This document shows positions 7,554 to 16,565 of a DNA stretch of 64,000 nucleotides, one piece after another. Under the pieces are notes generated by a model. It saw only the letters and a list, made by a program, of their open reading frames with translations, was not told the origin of the DNA and did not search any database. The translations under genes and the position numbers were made by a program. Each line of letters opens with the position of its first letter. Position 1 is the first letter of the stretch. Source of the stretch: Tenacibaculum lutimaris (GTDB lineage: Bacteria > Bacteroidota > Bacteroidia > Flavobacteriales > Flavobacteriaceae); contig NZ_RAQM01000006.1 in the NCBI RefSeq assembly GCF_003610735.1, forward strand, positions 580,274 through 644,273. The letters are read 5' to 3'.

Positions 7554-8084
7554 TTAGTGTTTCATCTTCGTAAATAAATCCCATAATACCACACCACAGC
7601 TTACCGAAATATTTAAGGAGTGTTTGGTGCCTAATTGAGGAATTTCAATACAGATGTCAGAAGCAGAAACTACTTCTTGTTGTACTCCTTTTACCTCATT
7701 ACCAAAAACCACTGCATATTTTTGATTAGGTTTTGGAGTAAAAGTATCTAACATTGTACTGTTCTCAGCTTGTTCAATTGAGAGTACTTTTACATTGTCT
7801 GCTTGTAGTTTTTCTACCAAATCCATAGTATTTTCTACATATTCCCAATCTACAGATTCTGTAGACCCTAAAGCGGTTTTATGAATTTCTTTATTAGGAG
7901 GGGTTGCCGTAATACCACACAAATAAATCTTTTCAATTAAAAAAGCATCCGAAGTTCTAAATACCGAACCTACATTATTCAAACTACGAATATTGTCTAA
8001 CACCACAATAATGGGTGTTTTTTCAGTTTGTTTAAATTCCTCTACGGTTTTTCTACCTAGTTCGCTGTTTTTTAATTTTCTCAT
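7554..8084 (-). CDS. TrmH/SpoU-family RNA 2'-O-methyltransferase
   Basis: At 176 aa it has the three SPOUT motifs: NIRSLNNVGSVFRTSDAF, VVFGNEVKGV and IEIPQLGTKHSLNISVSCGV. It would transfer a methyl group from S-adenosylmethionine to a ribose 2'-OH of tRNA or rRNA. The short length without an N-terminal substrate-binding domain fits the compact TrmH/TrmL-like group. The exact target nucleotide is not clear. I prefer the start at 8084 (MRKLKNSELGRKT); a start 4 codons upstream is possible. REP-like elements flank the gene on both sides. Confidence 0.88.
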   Translation of the reverse strand: MRKLKNSELGRKTVEEFKQTEKTPIIVVLDNIRSLNNVGSVFRTSDAFLIEKIYLCGITATPPNKEIHKTALGSTESVDWEYVENTMDLVEKLQADNVKVLSIEQAENSTMLDTFTPKPNQKYAVVFGNEVKGVQQEVVSASDICIEIPQLGTKHSLNISVSCGVVLWDLFTKMKH

Positions 8085-8103
8085 AAATTTTACCATTTAA
8101 AAT

Positions 8104-8203
8104 GTCATTGCGAATGAAGCGGAGAGAAATGAAGCAATCTTTTTTATTTATTAGAGTTCAAAACGGAACAGATTACTTCGTTGCTATTGCTCCTCGTAAT
8201 GAC
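8104..8203. repeat. REP/MITE-like palindromic element, copy 2
   Basis: A 100-bp unit that begins GTCATTGCGAATGAAGC and ends CTCCTCGTAATGAC. It contains GAAATGAAGCAATCTTTTTT and GATTACTTCGTTGC as internal inverted segments. It is the same orientation and family as 7466-7552 and lies upstream of the methyltransferase start and mutS. Confidence 0.85.
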
Positions 8204-8303
8204 GCTTTTTATATTTAACTTTTGACTTGTTGTTAAAAGCTAAAGTCTAAAAGCTAAAGACTTTTTTCTATCTTCGCAAAACTAACCCAAAAAATCCACA
8301 AAC

Positions 8304-10913
8304 TTGGCAAAAACAAAGGCAAAAAAGGTAACTCCATTAATGCAACAATACAACGGAATTAAAGCAAAATATCCTGATGCGATGTTGCTCTTTAGAGTAG
8401 GAGATTTTTATGAAACCTTTGGAGAAGATGCGGTAAAAGCATCAGAAGTTTTGGGGATTATTTTAACTAAAAGAGGAAGTGGAAGTGAAAGCGAAACTGC
8501 CTTGGCAGGTTTTCCGCACCATTCTTTAAATACCTACTTACCTAAGTTAGTAAAGTCTGGGTTACGAGTGGCGATTTGTGATCAGTTAGAAGACCCCAAA
8601 ATGACCAAAACGATTGTAAAGCGTGGAGTTACGGAGTTAGTAACACCAGGGGTTGCCTTGAATGATGAGGTATTACAATCGAAATCGAATAATTTTTTAG
8701 CTGCAGTACATTTTGGCAAAAAATTGTTGGGAGTTTCTTTTTTAGATGTATCCACAGGAGAGTTTTTAATAGCGCAAGGAAACGAAGAATATATAGATAA
8801 ACTCTTGCAAAACTTTACGCCAAGTGAGGTATTGGTTGAAAAGAAACACAAACAACGATTTTTAGAAGCTTTTACCAATCGTTTTCACACTTTTTACTTA
8901 GATGATTGGGTGTTTCAGAAAGATTATGGAGATGAATTACTTCGAAATCATTTTAAGGTAAAAACATTAAAAGGATTTGGAGTTGAAGATTTAGAATATG
9001 GAATTGTGGCTGGTGGTGCAGCAATGTATTACTTGTCTGAAACACAACATAACAAAATAGAACATATACAATCTATCAGTAGAATTGCAGAAGATCATTA
9101 TGTGTGGATGGATCGTTTTACCGTGAAAAACTTAGAGTTATATGGTGGTAATTCGGTAAACTCTGTTTCGTTGTTAAATGTGATTGACAAAACCATTTCT
9201 CCAATGGGAGGGCGTTTATTAAAACGTTGGTTAGCGCTTCCATTAAAAGATTTAGCTCAAATTCAACAGCGACATGAATTAGTAAAGTTTTTAATTGATG
9301 ACGATACTTTTTCTGAAACTGTAACTTACCAATTAAAACAAATTTCTGATATCGAACGATTGATATCGAAAGTTGCTACGGGTAAGGTTTCTCCACGAGA
9401 AGTAATTTTGTTGAAAAACTCGTTAAAAGCTATTCTTCCAATAAAAGATTCCGCAGAAAAAAGTAAGAACAAAGCAGTTCAAGAAATAGGAAAACAATTG
9501 CACGATTGCAAAACGCTGATTGATAAAATTACTGAGACAGTTTTAGAAGAAGCTCCTGTAAATATTAATAAAGGAAATGCGATTGCTAGTGGAGTTTCAG
9601 AAGAACTGGATGAATTACGTAACATTTCAAACTCTGGAAAAGAGTATTTAGATACCATGCTAGCTCGTGAAACAGAACGTACAGGAATTCCGAGTTTAAA
9701 AATTGCTTTTAATAATGTTTTCGGATATTATATTGAAGTTAGAAATACGCATAAAGATAAAGTTCCAGAAGAGTGGATTCGTAAGCAAACCTTAGTGAAT
9801 GCTGAACGCTATATTACTGAAGAGTTAAAAGAATACGAAGCAAAAATTTTAGGAGCAGAAGAGAAAATTCAGCAGTTAGAAACAGAGATTTTTACCAAGT
9901 TAGTACAGTATATTATTGGGTTTGTACAACCTGTACAGCAAAATGCACAAAATGTAGCTAAGATTGATGCACTACAATCTTTCGCAACCTTAGCTGCCGA
10001 GAATAATTATGTGCGTCCGTTAATGGATGACAGCACCGATATTGAAATCAAAAATGGTCGTCACCCAGTTATTGAAAAACAATTACCAATTGGTGAAGAA
10101 TACATAGCCAATGATGTTGTCTTGAACCGTAATCAGCAACAAATTATTATGATTACAGGTCCGAACATGTCTGGTAAATCAGCAATTTTACGTCAAACAG
10201 CCTTGATTGTGTTGTTAGCACAAATGGGAAGTTATGTACCTGCACAAAATGCTCGAATAGGTATGGTGGATAAGATTTTTACCAGAGTAGGTGCTAGTGA
10301 TAATATTTCGATGGGAGAATCTACATTTATGGTAGAAATGAATGAAACAGCTTCTATTTTGAATAACATTTCTGATCGTAGTTTGGTGTTGTTAGATGAA
10401 ATTGGAAGAGGAACGTCTACCTATGACGGAATTTCTATTGCTTGGGCGATTTCGGAATATTTACATGAACATCCTTCGAAAGCAAAAACGTTATTTGCAA
10501 CACACTATCATGAGCTGAACGAAATGACTTCGACGTTTGAACGTATCAAGAACTTTAACGTGTCAGTAAAAGAATTAGATCACAGCATTATTTTCTTACG
10601 TAAACTTGTAAAAGGAGGAAGTAATCATAGTTTTGGTATTCATGTAGCCAAACTTGCAGGAATGCCGAGTATGGTAATTCATAGAGCGAATAAAATATTA
10701 AAAGAATTAGAAGATTCGCATTCGCATAAAGAGGTAAAGGAAACGTTGAAGGAAGCACAACATCAAGACATGCAAATGAGCTTTTTTCAGTTAGATGATC
10801 CGTTGTTAGAAGATATTAGAGAAGAAATTTTAACAACCAACATCGATACTTTAACACCAATTGAAGCGCTAATGAAGTTGAATGAAATAAAACGAATGTT
10901 GACGAAAAAATAA
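8304..10913 (+). CDS. mutS: DNA mismatch repair protein MutS
   Basis: At 869 aa it is the usual MutS length. The mismatch-reading Phe-X-Glu motif is in [13 protein letters not shown] (about residues 30-42). The ATPase domain has the Walker [14 protein letters not shown] and the Walker B segment [15 protein letters not shown], followed by FATHYHEL. It recognises mispairs and recruits MutL. The start is TTG at 8304: no ATG gives the conserved N-terminus. No mutL lies in the window. Confidence 0.97.
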   Translation: MAKTKAKKVTPLMQQYNGIKAKYPDAMLLFRVGDFYETFGEDAVKASEVLGIILTKRGSGSESETALAGFPHHSLNTYLPKLVKSGLRVAICDQLEDPKMTKTIVKRGVTELVTPGVALNDEVLQSKSNNFLAAVHFGKKLLGVSFLDVSTGEFLIAQGNEEYIDKLLQNFTPSEVLVEKKHKQRFLEAFTNRFHTFYLDDWVFQKDYGDELLRNHFKVKTLKGFGVEDLEYGIVAGGAAMYYLSETQHNKIEHIQSISRIAEDHYVWMDRFTVKNLELYGGNSVNSVSLLNVIDKTISPMGGRLLKRWLALPLKDLAQIQQRHELVKFLIDDDTFSETVTYQLKQISDIERLISKVATGKVSPREVILLKNSLKAILPIKDSAEKSKNKAVQEIGKQLHDCKTLIDKITETVLEEAPVNINKGNAIASGVSEELDELRNISNSGKEYLDTMLARETERTGIPSLKIAFNNVFGYYIEVRNTHKDKVPEEWIRKQTLVNAERYITEELKEYEAKILGAEEKIQQLETEIFTKLVQYIIGFVQPVQQNAQNVAKIDALQSFATLAAENNYVRPLMDDSTDIEIKNGRHPVIEKQLPIGEEYIANDVVLNRNQQQIIMITGPNMSGKSAILRQTALIVLLAQMGSYVPAQNARIGMVDKIFTRVGASDNISMGESTFMVEMNETASILNNISDRSLVLLDEIGRGTSTYDGISIAWAISEYLHEHPSKAKTLFATHYHELNEMTSTFERIKNFNVSVKELDHSIIFLRKLVKGGSNHSFGIHVAKLAGMPSMVIHRANKILKELEDSHSHKEVKETLKEAQHQDMQMSFFQLDDPLLEDIREEILTTNIDTLTPIEALMKLNEIKRMLTKK

Positions 10914-11027
10914 GTTGTTCTGATAAAAGTAATCTTAACATTATTATTGCGGGATTAGTATGGATTCTTATGTTTTGAGTTAAAATTAACAAATTTGTAT
11001 GCTATATATCTTTAGGTGCTAAATATA

Positions 11028-11077
11028 AAAATAGCAGAAAAGCACAAACCTCATAGTTAACTCTTAACTGCTATTTT
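11028..11077. terminator. Hairpin between mutS and the lipoprotein gene
   Basis: AAAATAGCAG (11028-11037) pairs with CTGCTATTTT (11068-11077) around a 30-nt loop. It sits between converging genes and can serve both directions; the T-rich side follows on both strands. Confidence 0.6.
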
Positions 11078-11094
11078 ATTTATACTGTGTTGAT

Positions 11095-11814
11095 TTAACA
11101 ACCAAATATTATCCCTGCAAAACTCAGTGCTTTTCCAACAACAGCTACTGTACAACCTGCTGGTGAAGTTGGATTAGGAATTGCACATGCAACTAACCCA
11201 TAAGTTGCAACTGCATTTGCTGCTACAGCATCAGCAAACCAACTAGGTTTTTCTCTTGCTAAAACAGTTGTTTTAGTTCCTAAACTTTCATAGTTAACAA
11301 AATAATCATTCATTATATAAAGAGTATTAATGAATAAGTTATATTCTTGAAACTGTCTATCATTTAAATTTAATTCTAAAATACTAGACTCTAAATTTGA
11401 TATAGCATTATTAAAGTCAGTTTGTACAACATCCATTTTAAATTGATTAATTAAGTCAATTTGTTGTTGTTCAATATAACCATTGTTCAGATAGAACTCT
11501 TCCCAATTCTCATTTATATTATTAGAATTGATAACATCTAAATCTAAATTATTTAGTTCAAGATTAGAATTAAATTCCTCATTAATTTCATTTATAGTAA
11601 TAGTTGCTTGCTCTAGCTTACTAATACTTTCAGATCTATAAGTTTTGTCGTTTATTCTGTTAACTAAGGAGTGTAATTGAAGTTTATTGTTTTCATAAAT
11701 ACTATAATCAAATTCATTGTTAAGTTGTTGTTTATTATCAGGTTCAGTACTACATGAAATTACAACAAATAAAATAGTAATTGCTGAAATAATTGATAAG
11801 ATTTGATTTTTCAT
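11095..11814 (-). CDS. Hypothetical lipoprotein, 239 aa
   Basis: The N-terminus has a signal peptide ending in a lipobox (FVVISCS), so it is probably an outer-membrane lipoprotein. The middle is rich in Asn, Leu and Glu and likely helical (EFNSNLELNNLDLDVIN). The C-terminus is unusual: an Ala/Gly/Pro-rich hydrophobic tail with three Cys (CAIPNPTSPAGC, IIFGC at the end). No family is recognised. The start codon is the last of three tandem ATG-containing 13-bp repeats. It follows a 49-aa membrane protein gene on the same strand. Confidence 0.75.
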   Translation of the reverse strand: MKNQILSIISAITILFVVISCSTEPDNKQQLNNEFDYSIYENNKLQLHSLVNRINDKTYRSESISKLEQATITINEINEEFNSNLELNNLDLDVINSNNINENWEEFYLNNGYIEQQQIDLINQFKMDVVQTDFNNAISNLESSILELNLNDRQFQEYNLFINTLYIMNDYFVNYESLGTKTTVLAREKPSWFADAVAANAVATYGLVACAIPNPTSPAGCTVAVVGKALSFAGIIFGC

Positions 11815-11840
11815 TTTGATTTTTCATTTTGATTTTTCAT
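11802..11840 (-). repeat. Three perfect 13-bp tandem repeats over a start codon
   Basis: ATGAAAAATCAAA occurs three times in a row (leftward from 11840, 11827 and 11814). The third copy is the start of the lipoprotein gene. The second supplies the ATGA in which the upstream 49-aa frame stops. Because 13 is not a multiple of 3, each ATG is in a different frame. Confidence 0.95.
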
Positions 11841-11973
11841 TTTTTATTAAATACGCTACTATTGATATAGTAATTATTAAGGATAGAATTGTAAATAAGT
11901 TAACTTTTGCAATTATACCTATCGACAATAAAATTATACTAATACCAATAATTATGTAATTAGTTTTGTTCAT
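11824..11973 (-). CDS. Small two-helix membrane protein, 49 aa
   Basis: Starts MNKTNYIIIGISIILLS, with helices at about 5-23 and 26-42, ending YLIKNEKSK. Its last codons are made of the 13-bp tandem repeat that also forms the lipoprotein start, so changes in repeat number would alter its C-terminus. The stop TGA overlaps an out-of-frame ATG. It lies upstream of the lipoprotein gene in the same apparent operon. The family is unknown. Confidence 0.6.
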   Translation of the reverse strand: MNKTNYIIIGISIILLSIGIIAKVNLFTILSLIITISIVAYLIKNEKSK

Positions 11974-12110
11974 TTTTACTTTAATTTTTAATTGTTTTTT
12001 TTCATAGTAGATGGTTAGTCTTTAATATTTCTTTTAACCATTTTGATTTTAGAAGTTTATACAAAAACCAGAGGATAAAAGTATAATGCGTTTTTTTTAT
12101 TTACAATAAG

Positions 12111-12151
12111 GGGTTTCCCTATTTGTTTTTAGTTTGCATTAGGGAAAACCC
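12111..12151. promoter_or_regulatory. Imperfect hairpin upstream of the MATE gene
   Basis: GGGTTTCCCTA (12111-12121) pairs with TAGGGAAAACCC (12140-12151) with one bulged base. It sits 65 nt before the MATE start. The 14 bases ending at 12113 (TTTACAATAAGGGG) are the exact reverse complement of 52467-52480 in the predicted C-rich RNA. No clear promoter was seen in this 240-base gap. Confidence 0.45.
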
Positions 12152-12215
12152 TGAGGTTTTTTAACATTTCTTTTAATAAAAAGCTGCTAAATTGCTTATA
12201 GTAAAGAACTAAAAA

Positions 12216-13589
12216 ATGAAGATGTTTAATATTTTTGACAAAAAAATAAATGTTTTGCAACACGACATCAGTTTTAAACATATCAATAAACTAGCATTTC
12301 CTGCATTGGTAGCAGGAGTTGCTGAACCTTTACTTTCTACCACCGATTTAGCTATTGTAGGTAATATTGAACACAATGCTACCGAAAGTATTGCGGCGAT
12401 TGGAATTGTAGGTGCTTTTTTATCTATGCTAATTTGGGTGTTTGGGCAAACACGTAGCGGAATTTCATCAATTGTTTCACAATATTTAGGAGCTAACAAG
12501 CTAGAAGAAATTAAAAACCTACCAGCTCAAGCAATCGCAATTGTATTGGGGGTAAGTGCTATTATTTTAGGATTGAGTTATCCGTTTGCCAAAGAAATTT
12601 TTGAGCTCTACAATGCTTCTGGAACCATTTTAGATTATTCGGTAGAGTATTATAAAATTCGTGTATTCGGATTTCCGTTTACCCTTTTTACCATTGCAAT
12701 CTTTGGTACATTTAGAGGTTTGCAAAACACCTATTATCCAATGGTGATTGCTTTAATAGGTACGGTTATCAATATTGTGTTAGATGTTGTGTTGGTCTAT
12801 GGAATAGAAGGCTATATTCCTGCAATGTATATTCAAGGAGCAGCGTATGCTAGTGTTATTGCACAAATTATTATGGCATTAATATCGGCAGTATTGTTAT
12901 TAAAAAAGACGGATATTCCGTTAAAATTCAGCTTACCGTTTAATACTGAAATTCCAAAATTCATAGTAATGGTGTTGAATCTTTTCGTAAGAACGATAGC
13001 ATTAAATGTTGCATTGTACTTTGGAACTTCTTATGCTACTGACTATGGAGATGCTTACATTGCAGCTTATACCATCGGATTCAATATATGGCTTATGGGG
13101 GCTTTTATGATTGATGGATATTCTTCTGCAGGAAATATTTTATCAGGTAAATTATTGGGTGCTAAAGCTTATAAAACATTGGTAACTTTAGGAAATAGAT
13201 TAATTACTTACGGATTCCTCTTTGGATTATTATTAGCCGTTGTGGGGTTTGTTTTATATCAATTTATAGGAAAAGTATTCACTAAAGAACCAGAGGTTTT
13301 AGAGCAGTTTTACAATACCTTTTGGATTATTTTAATCATGCAACCTATATGTTCTATCGCTTTTATTTATGACGGAATTTTTAAAGGAATGGGAGAAATG
13401 AAATTTCTACGAAATGTTTTGTTATTAGCAACAGGATTAGTGTTTGTTCCTACATTGTTATATTTTGACTCTCTTGGGTATAAACTCTATGCTATTTGGA
13501 TAGCTTTTTTCTTGTGGATGATTGCGAGAGGAACTCCACTAATTGTTAAGTTTAGAAGAAAGTTTTTACCCCTAGCTCAAAAAATGTAA
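12216..13589 (+). CDS. MATE-family (DinF-like) efflux transporter
   Basis: This 457-aa protein has about 12 hydrophobic helices in two similar halves. The first half carries KLAFPALVAGVAEPLLSTTDLAIVG and RSGISSIVSQYLGA, typical of the DinF branch of MATE exporters. It would exchange Na+ or H+ for organic cations or drugs across the inner membrane. The substrate is not deducible. The crotonase-like gene follows at once on the same strand. Confidence 0.9.
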   Translation: MKMFNIFDKKINVLQHDISFKHINKLAFPALVAGVAEPLLSTTDLAIVGNIEHNATESIAAIGIVGAFLSMLIWVFGQTRSGISSIVSQYLGANKLEEIKNLPAQAIAIVLGVSAIILGLSYPFAKEIFELYNASGTILDYSVEYYKIRVFGFPFTLFTIAIFGTFRGLQNTYYPMVIALIGTVINIVLDVVLVYGIEGYIPAMYIQGAAYASVIAQIIMALISAVLLLKKTDIPLKFSLPFNTEIPKFIVMVLNLFVRTIALNVALYFGTSYATDYGDAYIAAYTIGFNIWLMGAFMIDGYSSAGNILSGKLLGAKAYKTLVTLGNRLITYGFLFGLLLAVVGFVLYQFIGKVFTKEPEVLEQFYNTFWIILIMQPICSIAFIYDGIFKGMGEMKFLRNVLLLATGLVFVPTLLYFDSLGYKLYAIWIAFFLWMIARGTPLIVKFRRKFLPLAQKM

Positions 13590-13612
13590 TTTTGAAGAAA
13601 CAAGAAAAACAA

Positions 13613-14380
13613 ATGACTACAACTAGAGAAAACGGAAGTTTATACACCCATATAGAAAACAAGGTTGCAACGTTAGAATTTGGACACCCAGCAAGTAACT
13701 CTTTTCCAAGTGTATTGTTAGAACGTTTAGCAAACGAATTTGATAAACTTTCAACTAATGATGAGGTTTCGGTAATTGTATTAAAATCAGAAGGGGAACG
13801 AGCTTTTTGTGCTGGTGCATCTTTTGACGAATTGGTATCGATTGATAACTTAGAAGAAGGAAAAGCTTTTTTCTCTGGGTTTGCGAATGTAATTAATGCG
13901 ATGCGTCGTTGTTCAAAGTTAATTGTTGGTAGAGTACAAGGGAAAACTGTTGGAGGAGGAGTTGGTTTAGCGGCAGCTTGTGATTATGTATTAGCTACAG
14001 AGCAGGCTTCTATCAAGCTTTCTGAATTTACGATAGGTATTGGTCCGTTTGTAATTGCGCCAGCCGTAGAACGCAAAATAAGCGTGAGTGGATTAGCAGA
14101 ATTAACCTTAGATGCTACCAGCTGGAAAAATGCATATTGGGCAAAAGAAAAAGGCTTGTACGCCCGTGTTTTTGAAACGCAAAATGAATTGGATAAAGAA
14201 GTTGAGATTTTATCAGAAAAACTAGCTTCATATAATCCTGAAGCGTTAGCTGAAATGAAAAAAGCTTTGTGGAAAGGTACTGAGCATTGGGAAGAGTTAT
14301 TAATTGAACGAGCTGAGACATCAGGTAAGTTAGTTTTGTCTGAGTTTACCAAAAAGGCATTAGAAAAATTTAGAAAATAA
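13613..14380 (+). CDS. Enoyl-CoA hydratase/isomerase family protein with one catalytic Glu missing
   Basis: This 255-aa crotonase-fold protein has the acyl-CoA oxyanion segment FCAGASFDEL and GKTVGGGVGLAAACD. In enoyl-CoA hydratases the latter reads GGGxE; here Gly replaces that Glu. The second Glu position is kept in LSEFTIGIGP. One acidic residue is more typical of enoyl-CoA isomerases or other crotonase members, so it is probably not a classic hydratase. The start used is the ATG at 13613; an upstream TTG at 13592 gives seven extra residues. Two very small genes follow closely. Confidence 0.85.
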   Translation: MTTTRENGSLYTHIENKVATLEFGHPASNSFPSVLLERLANEFDKLSTNDEVSVIVLKSEGERAFCAGASFDELVSIDNLEEGKAFFSGFANVINAMRRCSKLIVGRVQGKTVGGGVGLAAACDYVLATEQASIKLSEFTIGIGPFVIAPAVERKISVSGLAELTLDATSWKNAYWAKEKGLYARVFETQNELDKEVEILSEKLASYNPEALAEMKKALWKGTEHWEELLIERAETSGKLVLSEFTKKALEKFRK

Positions 14381-14383
14381 GCT

Positions 14384-14569
14384 ATGTTTTTAATACAAGA
14401 AGAAAAAGGTTCTGCAGCTTACAATGCAGGATATGAAATTGGTTATGAAGTAGGAAAATGGATAGCACAGAACCCGATATTAACACTGTTAATTGGAGTA
14501 GTGGCTTCGGTAGGTTTTGTGTGGATATTAACAAAAGTTGTAAAACAAATTCGTACTTTCGGCGAATAA
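14384..14569 (+). CDS. Small single-pass membrane protein, 61 aa
   Basis: The first 25 residues are polar and contain YNAGYEIGYEVGKWIA, a Gly/Tyr helix pattern. One transmembrane helix follows (about 32-54, PILTLLIGVVASVGFVWIL), then a basic tail. It starts 3 nt after the crotonase stop, so it is probably in the same transcript. No function is recognised. Confidence 0.7.
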   Translation: MFLIQEEKGSAAYNAGYEIGYEVGKWIAQNPILTLLIGVVASVGFVWILTKVVKQIRTFGE

Positions 14570-14581
14570 AAACAAAATAGT

Positions 14582-14680
14582 ATGGGCGGAGATTATTTAT
14601 TTGCCATTTTAGCAGCAGGTGTAGCAGTAGTGTATTTCTTTAACAAATTCAGAGCAAACAAGAAATTTAAAAGAAAATAA
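14582..14680 (+). CDS. Very small membrane protein, 32 aa
   Basis: MGGDYLFAILAAGVAVVYFF followed by NKFRANKKFKRK: one hydrophobic helix and a strongly basic cytoplasmic tail. It follows the 61-aa membrane protein by 12 nt. Two tiny membrane proteins in a row after a CoA enzyme suggest a small membrane-associated unit, but the function is unknown. Confidence 0.55.
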   Translation: MGGDYLFAILAAGVAVVYFFNKFRANKKFKRK

Positions 14681-14761
14681 TGTTTTACGAATCTTTCAGT
14701 TGTTGTTTAAGACAACAAATGATAAGTAATCTTTTATAACTTCTTTTAAGGTAGAAAACTT

Positions 14762-15211
14762 ATGAGCAAGATTAGAATTACAAAGCAGTTTAATTTTGAA
14801 ACAGGACATGCTTTATATGGTTATGACGGAAAATGTAAAAATGTTCACGGACATAGCTATAAGCTTTCTGTTACTGTGATTGGTTCTCCAATTACAGATA
14901 CTAGTAATGTTAAATACGGTATGGTTATCGATTTTGGAGACCTAAAAAAAATCGTAAAAGAAGAAATTGTTGATGTGTTTGACCATGCAACAGTATTCAA
15001 TAAAAACACACCTCATATTGAATTAGCCAAAGAGTTAAAAGATAGAGGACATCATGTGATTTTAGTAAATTATCAGCCAACAAGTGAAATGATGGTGATA
15101 GATTTTGCTGAAAAAATCCAATCGCGCTTACCAGAAAATATCAAACTACACGCAATTAAGTTACAGGAAACTGAAACTAGTTTTGCGGAGTGGTATGCAA
15201 GCGATAATTAA
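14762..15211 (+). CDS. queD: 6-carboxytetrahydropterin synthase (QueD / PTPS family)
   Basis: At 149 aa it has the zinc His residues in FETGHAL and NVHGHSYKL, the catalytic Cys in GKCKNVHGH, the FDHATVF segment, and a C-terminal LQETETSFAEW with the pterin-binding Glu. It converts dihydroneopterin triphosphate to carboxytetrahydropterin for queuosine, or acts as a pyruvoyl-tetrahydropterin synthase. QueC and QueE are not in the window. Confidence 0.92.
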   Translation: MSKIRITKQFNFETGHALYGYDGKCKNVHGHSYKLSVTVIGSPITDTSNVKYGMVIDFGDLKKIVKEEIVDVFDHATVFNKNTPHIELAKELKDRGHHVILVNYQPTSEMMVIDFAEKIQSRLPENIKLHAIKLQETETSFAEWYASDN

Positions 15212-15226
15212 TTAAAGTAAGTAGTT

Positions 15227-15256
15227 ATCATTGAAGAACTATTATTCTTCAATGAT
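15227..15256. terminator. Bidirectional terminator between queD and pth
   Basis: ATCATTGAAGAA and TTCTTCAATGAT form a perfect 12-bp stem around a 6-nt loop in the 46 bases between the converging genes. Confidence 0.85.
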
Positions 15257-15257
15257 T

Positions 15258-15899
15258 TTACTTCCCATTAAATTCATTCATAGTGTTGGCCAACCCTGCA
15301 TTAATAAATGAGGTGATAGCATTAACAGAAGTTGGAATACGTTCAATCATGGCGCTTTCTTCTTCAGCAGACCATTCTCCTAATACATAATCAACTTGTC
15401 GCCCTTTAGAGTAGTCAGCACCAACTCCAAAGCGAAAACGTGGATAAGAACCTGTGTTAAACTTATCTTGGATATCTTTTAATCCGTTATGCCCACCAGA
15501 ACTACCTTTTCCTTTTATACGAATCTTTCCAAAGTCGATATTTAAATCATCGGTAATAATTAGTAAGTTTTCAACTTGAATATTTTCTTTTTGCATCCAG
15601 TATTTAACCGCTTTTCCACTTAAATTCATATAAGTGTTCGGTTTTAAAACAATTACTGTTTTTCCTTTAATTTTTAGTTTAGCAATATCACCTAGCTTTT
15701 CGGTTTCAAAAGATCCGTCGAATTCTTTTACGAAAGCATCTACTATTTTAAAGCCAATATTATGACGTGTATTGTCATATTTTTCTCCAATATTACCTAA
15801 TCCTACTATTAAAAATTTCTTCATTATATCGTCTTCTGTAGCTGTTAAATGTGTTTTAGAAAAACCAAATAATCTTTTCCAAAGAGTATTAAAAATCAT
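15258..15899 (-). CDS. pth: Peptidyl-tRNA hydrolase
   Basis: The core has FLIVGLGNIGEKYDNTRHNIGF with the catalytic His, the PNTYMNLSG motif, and the GSSGGHNGLKDI segment with the second key residues. It cleaves peptidyl-tRNA to recycle tRNA. The longest frame gives 213 aa with a short basic N-terminal extension (MIFNTLWKRLFG). Similar extensions occur in Flavobacteriia, so I keep this start; the alternative is the internal ATG at 15824 (188 aa). It follows rplY with a terminator-like hairpin between. Confidence 0.95.
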   Translation of the reverse strand: MIFNTLWKRLFGFSKTHLTATEDDIMKKFLIVGLGNIGEKYDNTRHNIGFKIVDAFVKEFDGSFETEKLGDIAKLKIKGKTVIVLKPNTYMNLSGKAVKYWMQKENIQVENLLIITDDLNIDFGKIRIKGKGSSGGHNGLKDIQDKFNTGSYPRFRFGVGADYSKGRQVDYVLGEWSAEEESAMIERIPTSVNAITSFINAGLANTMNEFNGK

Positions 15900-15913
15900 A
15901 CGTCAAAAATAAA

Positions 15914-15942
15914 AAAAAGCGCTACACTTGGTAACGCTTTTT
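15914..15942 (-). terminator. Hairpin after rplY
   Basis: AAAAAGCG and CGCTTTTT pair around a 13-nt loop; leftward the stem continues into a T run. It may reduce read-through from rplY into pth. Confidence 0.65.
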
Positions 15943-15963
15943 GTAAACTTAACGAGGTAAGTC

Positions 15964-16542
15964 TTATTTCTTTTCAGCTTCAGCTGCTGCTTTTGCCGCG
16001 TTACGAGACATACGAACTTGAGCAACTACTGTGTTATCTGGGTGTAAAATTGTGAAGTTATCGTTTTGTAACGTAGTTACATATAACTTATTACCAATTT
16101 CTAATTCAGTAATATCAGCTTCGATAAAATCTGGTAAGTTAGCTGGTAACGCTTTTACTTTTAATTTACGTAAGTTGTGACGTAATGCACCCCCTACCAT
16201 AACACCTTTAGATTTTCCTACTAAACGTACAGGAATTTCCATAGTTACAGCTTTATCATCAAATAATTGATAGAAGTCGATGTGTAAAATTTCATCACTT
16301 ACTGGGTGAAATTGGATGTCTTGTAATACAGCGCTATAAGTAGCACCATCTAATTCAATCGTAGCAGTAAATACTTCTGGAGTATAAATTAACGATTTGA
16401 ACGCTTTTTCATCTGCTGAAAAGTGAACAGGCTTGTCTCCTCCGTATAATACGCAAGGAACCTTCCCAGCATTACGTAAGGCTTTTGTTGCTTTTTTACC
16501 TACGCTTTCTCTTTGAGATCCTTTGATTGTAATTGATTTCAT
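15964..16542 (-). CDS. rplY: 50S ribosomal protein L25 (Ctc-type, long form)
   Basis: At 192 aa this is the two-domain form. The N-terminal 5S rRNA-binding L25 domain includes [19 protein letters not shown], and a C-terminal TL5/Ctc beta domain extends to about residue 180, ending in an Ala/Glu/Lys tail. It is 23 nt downstream of prs; the prs-ctc-pth order is conserved in many bacteria. Confidence 0.95.
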   Translation of the reverse strand: MKSITIKGSQRESVGKKATKALRNAGKVPCVLYGGDKPVHFSADEKAFKSLIYTPEVFTATIELDGATYSAVLQDIQFHPVSDEILHIDFYQLFDDKAVTMEIPVRLVGKSKGVMVGGALRHNLRKLKVKALPANLPDFIEADITELEIGNKLYVTTLQNDNFTILHPDNTVVAQVRMSRNAAKAAAEAEKK

Positions 16543-16565
16543 TACTTTGTTTATTATTAATTTAT

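Noticed and set aside
13984..14352. 122-aa frame on the - strand in the crotonase gene
   Set aside because: Antisense shadow; no motif.
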